A stretch of 64,000 nt of DNA from the NCBI GenBank assembly GCA_050331115.1, contig JBHJHD010000048.1:1-64000 (forward strand), in the 5' to 3' direction. Below the pieces are notes generated by a model. That model searched no databases. It was not told where the DNA came from and saw only the letters and a program-made list of their open reading frames with translations. This document shows, piece after piece, positions 60,621 to 64,000 of the stretch. The position numbers were made by a program, and so were the translations under genes. The stretch's first letter is position 1, and every line of letters starts with the position of its first letter. Origin of the DNA: JBCCAG01 sp050331115. Lineage in GTDB: Bacteria; Cyanobacteriota; Cyanobacteriia; CAKZMO01.

Positions 60621-61877
60621 CTAAGGCTGCGGGCTCTGAACTAAGGTAAGCACGTCGGTCTCTAAGTATGCATGGACCACCGTCAACGTCTCGTAAGCCT
60701 CGCGCAGTGCGCCCTGATCTTCTGGGTTGGCGATCGCCGCTTCCAGGTTCGTCAACGCCGCATCAAGGGACCGTTGGATGTATTGATCAATCACGCGGTT
60801 TTCCATGGCCACTAGGTGGCTCAACCCTGATGCGCTATTCGGCGTGTTGTCTGGCGCAGCTGCTCCATCCAAAATTCCGGTGTAGGCCATCCGAATGCCG
60901 GATACGGAGCTGTGAATATGCTCAAGGGCGATCGCATCAGGCAGGATAGAGTCCGATTCCCACGCTCCCAGCATCTCTGTCAGATCTTCATTTACGAGCA
61001 CATCCAAATGGTTGTACAGGCCACGAATCACTTCCTCCGTGCCGGCTTCGACCGACAGATAAGCCCCATTGCCAGGCTGCCCTGCTGTGGCCAATACCGT
61101 TTCATAGGGCGCGTAGCCCTCCCGGCCCTCCTGCCACACCCGTAGAAGCTCCCGGGCGTTCTCATCTGCCATCTCTGCCAAACGAGTCAGATACAGCCGC
61201 TCCACTGAAGAAAACTCGTCAAGGGGCTTATCGCCTTCGGTGCCATATAAGACGTATGCGATCGCTTCAAACCCGTGTACTGAGGGAGAAAGCGCTATGG
61301 CATCTACGATCGCGTCTATGTTTTCTGCTTCCAAAACAGCTGGATCGCTCAGCAATACCTCAATGCTGGCACCATCGGCTGGAAACTCAAGAGCGGTGCT
61401 GTACCCCAGAGAATGAATAGGGCCAAACGCGAACGCCTGCCCCCTTGCCCAAACAGCGGTAGCATCTACCCACACCGCTCGCAGCTCTTCCAAAGTTTCC
61501 TCGGTGGGGTCAGCTGCAAAATGACGGCTCACCTCAACTAAGCGAGCCGTCTGCTCGGTTAACGAGACGTAGGTTGGAATCACCACCTCTGTAGGGAACC
61601 GCTGATTGAACGCTTGCATGACTGCAGTCTGGGAAGATGCAGTTTGGGAGGGGGGCAGTGCATTTTGAGCGACTGCGTCCTGGCTCGCCCAATCTGGGTT
61701 GGTTTGAGCTAAGGCAGCCTGGAATTGGGCGATCGCCCCGCCCACGGTGGTACAGGCGAAGACCGTTCCCAAAACCATGCGATAGACTGCTTTTTCAAAT
61801 CCACCACGCGTTGACGTAGCAAAGCATTCTTGCCCTATCCAATCATTTGGATAGAGCCTAACTATCAGTTTCAACAT
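60621..61877 (-). CDS. irpA: Imelysin-family iron-regulated protein (IrpA-like)
   Basis: The protein (up to 418 residues) has a hydrophobic segment (MVLGTVFACTTVGGAIAQF) that could be its signal, followed by an imelysin domain with VIPTYVSLTEQTARL, AVWVDATAVWARGQAFAFGP, the motif VHGFEAIAYVLYG (the imelysin GxHxxE-type site) and LEHIHSSVSGIRMAYTGIL. Imelysins are periplasmic or outer-membrane proteins linked to iron uptake; IrpA of Synechococcus is induced by iron limitation. Translation might start at the Met of MVLGT (61778), which gives a cleaner signal peptide; 61877 is the longer option. A perfect dyad lies 12 bases before the longer start. Confidence 0.85.
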   Translation of the reverse strand: MLKLIVRLYPNDWIGQECFATSTRGGFEKAVYRMVLGTVFACTTVGGAIAQFQAALAQTNPDWASQDAVAQNALPPSQTASSQTAVMQAFNQRFPTEVVIPTYVSLTEQTARLVEVSRHFAADPTEETLEELRAVWVDATAVWARGQAFAFGPIHSLGYSTALEFPADGASIEVLLSDPAVLEAENIDAIVDAIALSPSVHGFEAIAYVLYGTEGDKPLDEFSSVERLYLTRLAEMADENARELLRVWQEGREGYAPYETVLATAGQPGNGAYLSVEAGTEEVIRGLYNHLDVLVNEDLTEMLGAWESDSILPDAIALEHIHSSVSGIRMAYTGILDGAAAPDNTPNSASGLSHLVAMENRVIDQYIQRSLDAALTNLEAAIANPEDQGALREAYETLTVVHAYLETDVLTLVQSPQP

Positions 61878-61888
61878 AAATTTCTAAG

Positions 61889-61905
61889 GTAAATGCACCA
61901 TTTAC
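61889..61905 (-). promoter_or_regulatory. Dyad GTAAATG-N3-CATTTAC before irpA
   Basis: The perfect 7-bp inverted repeat with a 3-nt centre lies 12 bases upstream of the longer irpA start. It could be a binding site for a dimeric regulator. It is AT-rich like Fur boxes but does not match the classical Fur consensus. Confidence 0.5.
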
Positions 61906-61998
61906 ACAACCGACGCGATCCAGCACCCTTAGAAAAGCAAGACTGCTCTAGTGTATACCGAAGAGTTACTACGCAGTCATGTATCTCATATTACATTT

Positions 61999-62100
61999 TT
62001 ATGCGGCGTAGCACTGACGCAGCGCCTTAAGATAGCGCTGCATCACTCTGAAGCCGTTGGAGTCGTAGCAGTTTGAGCCGCCAATGCGCAATGGAACTCG
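61999..62100 (-). pseudogene. Short orphan coding remnant, C-terminal type
   Basis: A minus-strand frame (stop TAA 61999-62001, preceded upstream by TAG) reads RVPLRIGGSNCYDSNGFRVM then QRYLKALRQCYAA. Its composition looks coding (Cys-Tyr repeats, RYLKALR), but it has no start of its own in context and I do not recognise a family. It sits in the 315-bp spacer between the sensor gene and irpA. Confidence 0.3.
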
Positions 62101-62192
62101 CTAGCGATCGCTCCCCGTGCACAATAGCGCAGTATTTTTAACAAGGGGAACCGGGGGAAACCGGGCCGCTGCGATGGCTGTCCCCAGCTCAT

Positions 62193-64000
62193 CTAAACCC
62201 GAGCCATTTCTGAAGTCGTAACATCCTGAATGGCGTGTTGAATGGCCTGCGCAAGCTCCTCAAGCTGCTGACTTGACTCAATCTCCTGTTCACTCATACG
62301 GGCGATTTGATTGACGGTAATCCTACTGTGGTCCAACAGACTTTGGGAGATCTCAATAGCTTTAGCCAGCTCTTGCAGGTGAGCAGCAAAGGTCCTAATA
62401 CTCTGACTGAGCTGCGCTCCAGCGCTGTCAACCTGCTGCTTTCTGTTGCGCTGCTCCGCTTCCACTTGACTCAGCTGATTGAGCAAATCCTGTAATCGAT
62501 TGGTAAAGCCTCGAAACACAGTAATCGCGTCTTTAATCTCGCTCGAATCTTGCATCTTAGACATTCGAGCGGATAAAGACGGACCACTCGAAATGAATGC
62601 TTTAGAGACATTGAGGAGGTCTGTCAGCTTGTCAGTTGTTCGAGTGGAAAGATTAGCCGCTGCGATTAAACTCTGTATCTGATTTAGAATTGGATAAGTG
62701 CTCTGACGCAGCGCCTCCAGCTTTGTCATTGCAGACATAATGCTTTCTTGACTGACTTCGAGCGCTTCACGGTTTTCGTTTCCAAGCGTGCTAGCCATCA
62801 GGGCCTGCTTCCTCAGGGTTTGAGATAGCTCGTTACCGGTCTCTGCCCACTGCTGCGCCTGGGTAACCCATTGCGACAGCAGCTGACCTTCACCCGCCGT
62901 CAAGGCTTTTGCCAACAGCCGTATTCGCTGGGTCGCCTGTTCAACCGTCGATGGATGCTGCTGATGCTTTTCTAACAGATAGAGAAACGAGACGGAGAGC
63001 TGATCGATTTCATCTTTATCTTGTAGCTGTTCCATCATCACGTTATCCATATCTGCCAGGCGCTGGCATAACGTCAACGATGGCTTGAGACGTCGATTGA
63101 GGTAACGAATGACTAGCGCCACCATCCCTGCCAACAGCAGTCCGACAACCGTAGTCGCCCCCAGCGTGATCAGCATCACTTGACCAAAAACAATCTTGTA
63201 GGGCACGTAGGCCACTAGCAGCCAATCTCGCTCAGGAATCTGAGTATACGACCAATATCCCGTTTCACCCTCTAAAAATCCCAGCGCTTCTGGGTCAATC
63301 TGTGACCAAATCTCGCTCAATCCCGGAATATCTTCATAGGTTTGACTTCCTAAATTGCTCGATTCAGACGGATTGGCAATCACGTCTCCATCTGCCGAGA
63401 GCAGCATTAGTTTTCCGCCGTTTCGCAAAATTGGCTCATCTAGAACCTGACTGAGGTAGGTGCCGTCAACATCTATGACAACTGTCCCCAGCCAATCACC
63501 CTCTGGGTCAAAAATTTGCGAATAGTACGTTAGTAAAGCGCCGCGATCGCTTTGGTAGGGCGTTGTCCAAAGGCTTTCCTGGGGCAAGAAGTAGTCGCGA
63601 TAACGCGCTGTGTCTGGGTAAAAGTACGCTGGATCGGCCTGATCAATATAGAGCGTTTCAGACTCTGACGCGGGCTGTTCTGCGTCAACAGATGGGGAGG
63701 GTGAATAATAGTAAGGGAACAACCACTGCTCTCTGGGCAAAATACCGTACTCTGCTTGACCAAAGCCTAGCCCAGTAACAAACTCAGGGCGACCTTGAAA
63801 GAGTTGGCGCACTAGCTCCTGATACGTCCCCTGCGTTTCAGCCCGGCGAACGTGTAGTGTTGTAACACTGACATTTAAGCCATACGCCAGAGTTTCGGCT
63901 TGATCAATGACATCATCAATCGTGCTGACCTTACTTCTCAAGGTAGATTTAATTTGGTCTTCGGCTTGATATTTGACCGTTTCCCCAAATAGTAAGGCCA
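62193..64000 (-). CDS. dCache-type membrane sensor protein (N-terminus beyond the window)
   Basis: The frame is open to base 64000; residues before the TTG at 63941 (ALLFGETVKYQAEDQIKSTL) continue smoothly, so the true start is outside. The visible part is an extracytoplasmic sensor domain typical of dCache (LFPYYYSPSPS, PYQSDRGALLTYYSQIFDPEGDWLGTVVIDVDGTYL, GYWSYTQIPERDWLLVAYVP), a membrane helix (MLITLGATTVVGLLLAGMVALVI), a HAMP-like linker and about 280 residues of coiled coil. It lacks the histidine-kinase core and the chemoreceptor hairpin signature, so the output is unknown. Confidence 0.75.
   Translation of the reverse strand, partial: ALLFGETVKYQAEDQIKSTLRSKVSTIDDVIDQAETLAYGLNVSVTTLHVRRAETQGTYQELVRQLFQGRPEFVTGLGFGQAEYGILPREQWLFPYYYSPSPSVDAEQPASESETLYIDQADPAYFYPDTARYRDYFLPQESLWTTPYQSDRGALLTYYSQIFDPEGDWLGTVVIDVDGTYLSQVLDEPILRNGGKLMLLSADGDVIANPSESSNLGSQTYEDIPGLSEIWSQIDPEALGFLEGETGYWSYTQIPERDWLLVAYVPYKIVFGQVMLITLGATTVVGLLLAGMVALVIRYLNRRLKPSLTLCQRLADMDNVMMEQLQDKDEIDQLSVSFLYLLEKHQQHPSTVEQATQRIRLLAKALTAGEGQLLSQWVTQAQQWAETGNELSQTLRKQALMASTLGNENREALEVSQESIMSAMTKLEALRQSTYPILNQIQSLIAAANLSTRTTDKLTDLLNVSKAFISSGPSLSARMSKMQDSSEIKDAITVFRGFTNRLQDLLNQLSQVEAEQRNRKQQVDSAGAQLSQSIRTFAAHLQELAKAIEISQSLLDHSRITVNQIARMSEQEIESSQQLEELAQAIQHAIQDVTTSEMARV

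Overview
This window is a cyanobacterial chromosome segment. The evidence is psbD, psbV and ycf4 (photosystem genes), a complete beta-carboxysome operon ccmK-L-M-N-O, the NDH-1 CO2-uptake genes ndhF4-ndhD4-chpX, cyanophycin genes cphB-cphA, the clock-output kinase sasA, the glucolipid synthase mgdA and abundant HIP1 octamers (GCGATCGC). The beta-type carboxysome genes point to a beta-cyanobacterium; I cannot name the genus. I see no prophage, intact insertion sequence, CRISPR array, tRNA or rRNA gene. Foreign-looking or decaying material is limited to small gene remnants.

Layout. 1-8.1 kb: psbD (truncated at the window edge) divergent from ycf4, then a cyclophilin lipoprotein, a CruP-type flavoprotein, a coiled-coil membrane protein, a deacetylase, a secreted PPC-type protein, an orphan HsdR-N nuclease and the phylloquinone-pathway DHNA-CoA thioesterase followed by an in-frame gene fragment. 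8.2-20.9 kb: DUF3352 protein, msrA, gluQ, sasA, DUF2301, a protein resembling CTP-dependent riboflavin kinase, a cation-chloride cotransporter, a solute-binding lipoprotein and pnp. 21-33.7 kb: psbV, a peroxiredoxin pseudogene, a Nudix hydrolase, coaX, ackA, hslO, a PRC-barrel protein, ispF, trmD, cphB and cphA. 33.7-36.9 kb: a structured-RNA candidate and a GAF-GAF-PAS adenylate cyclase.

36.9-47.3 kb is a CO2-concentrating locus. Minus-strand ndhF4-ndhD4-chpX (conversion of CO2 to bicarbonate at the thylakoid) faces plus-strand ccmKLMNO (shell, cap and Rubisco-organising proteins) across a 1-kb spacer. In CcmM the residue aligned with the third zinc ligand of the gamma-carbonic anhydrase is tyrosine, so this copy is probably not an active enzyme. 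47.3-56.6 kb: an L,D-transpeptidase, mgdA, three evenly phased DnaA boxes, guaA, cbiD, moaA, rpsD, a DUF4327 protein and cbiB. 56.8-64 kb: stand-alone ureC with an NtcA-like box, two gene remnants, the irpA/irpB-like iron-homeostasis pair and a dCache-type membrane sensor that runs off the window.

Less routine signals are: a shared 40-nt element in the leaders of pnp and mgdA; three TTTTCCACA boxes at exactly 21-bp pitch; seven short tandem arrays in spacers, four of them at the stop codons of minus-strand genes; a perfect 24-bp palindrome centred on the cphA stop; a dyad just upstream of irpA; and several gene fragments (Kir channel, Uma2, peroxiredoxin). All positions and motifs were read by eye. 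Family assignments are from memory of family signatures, not from searches.
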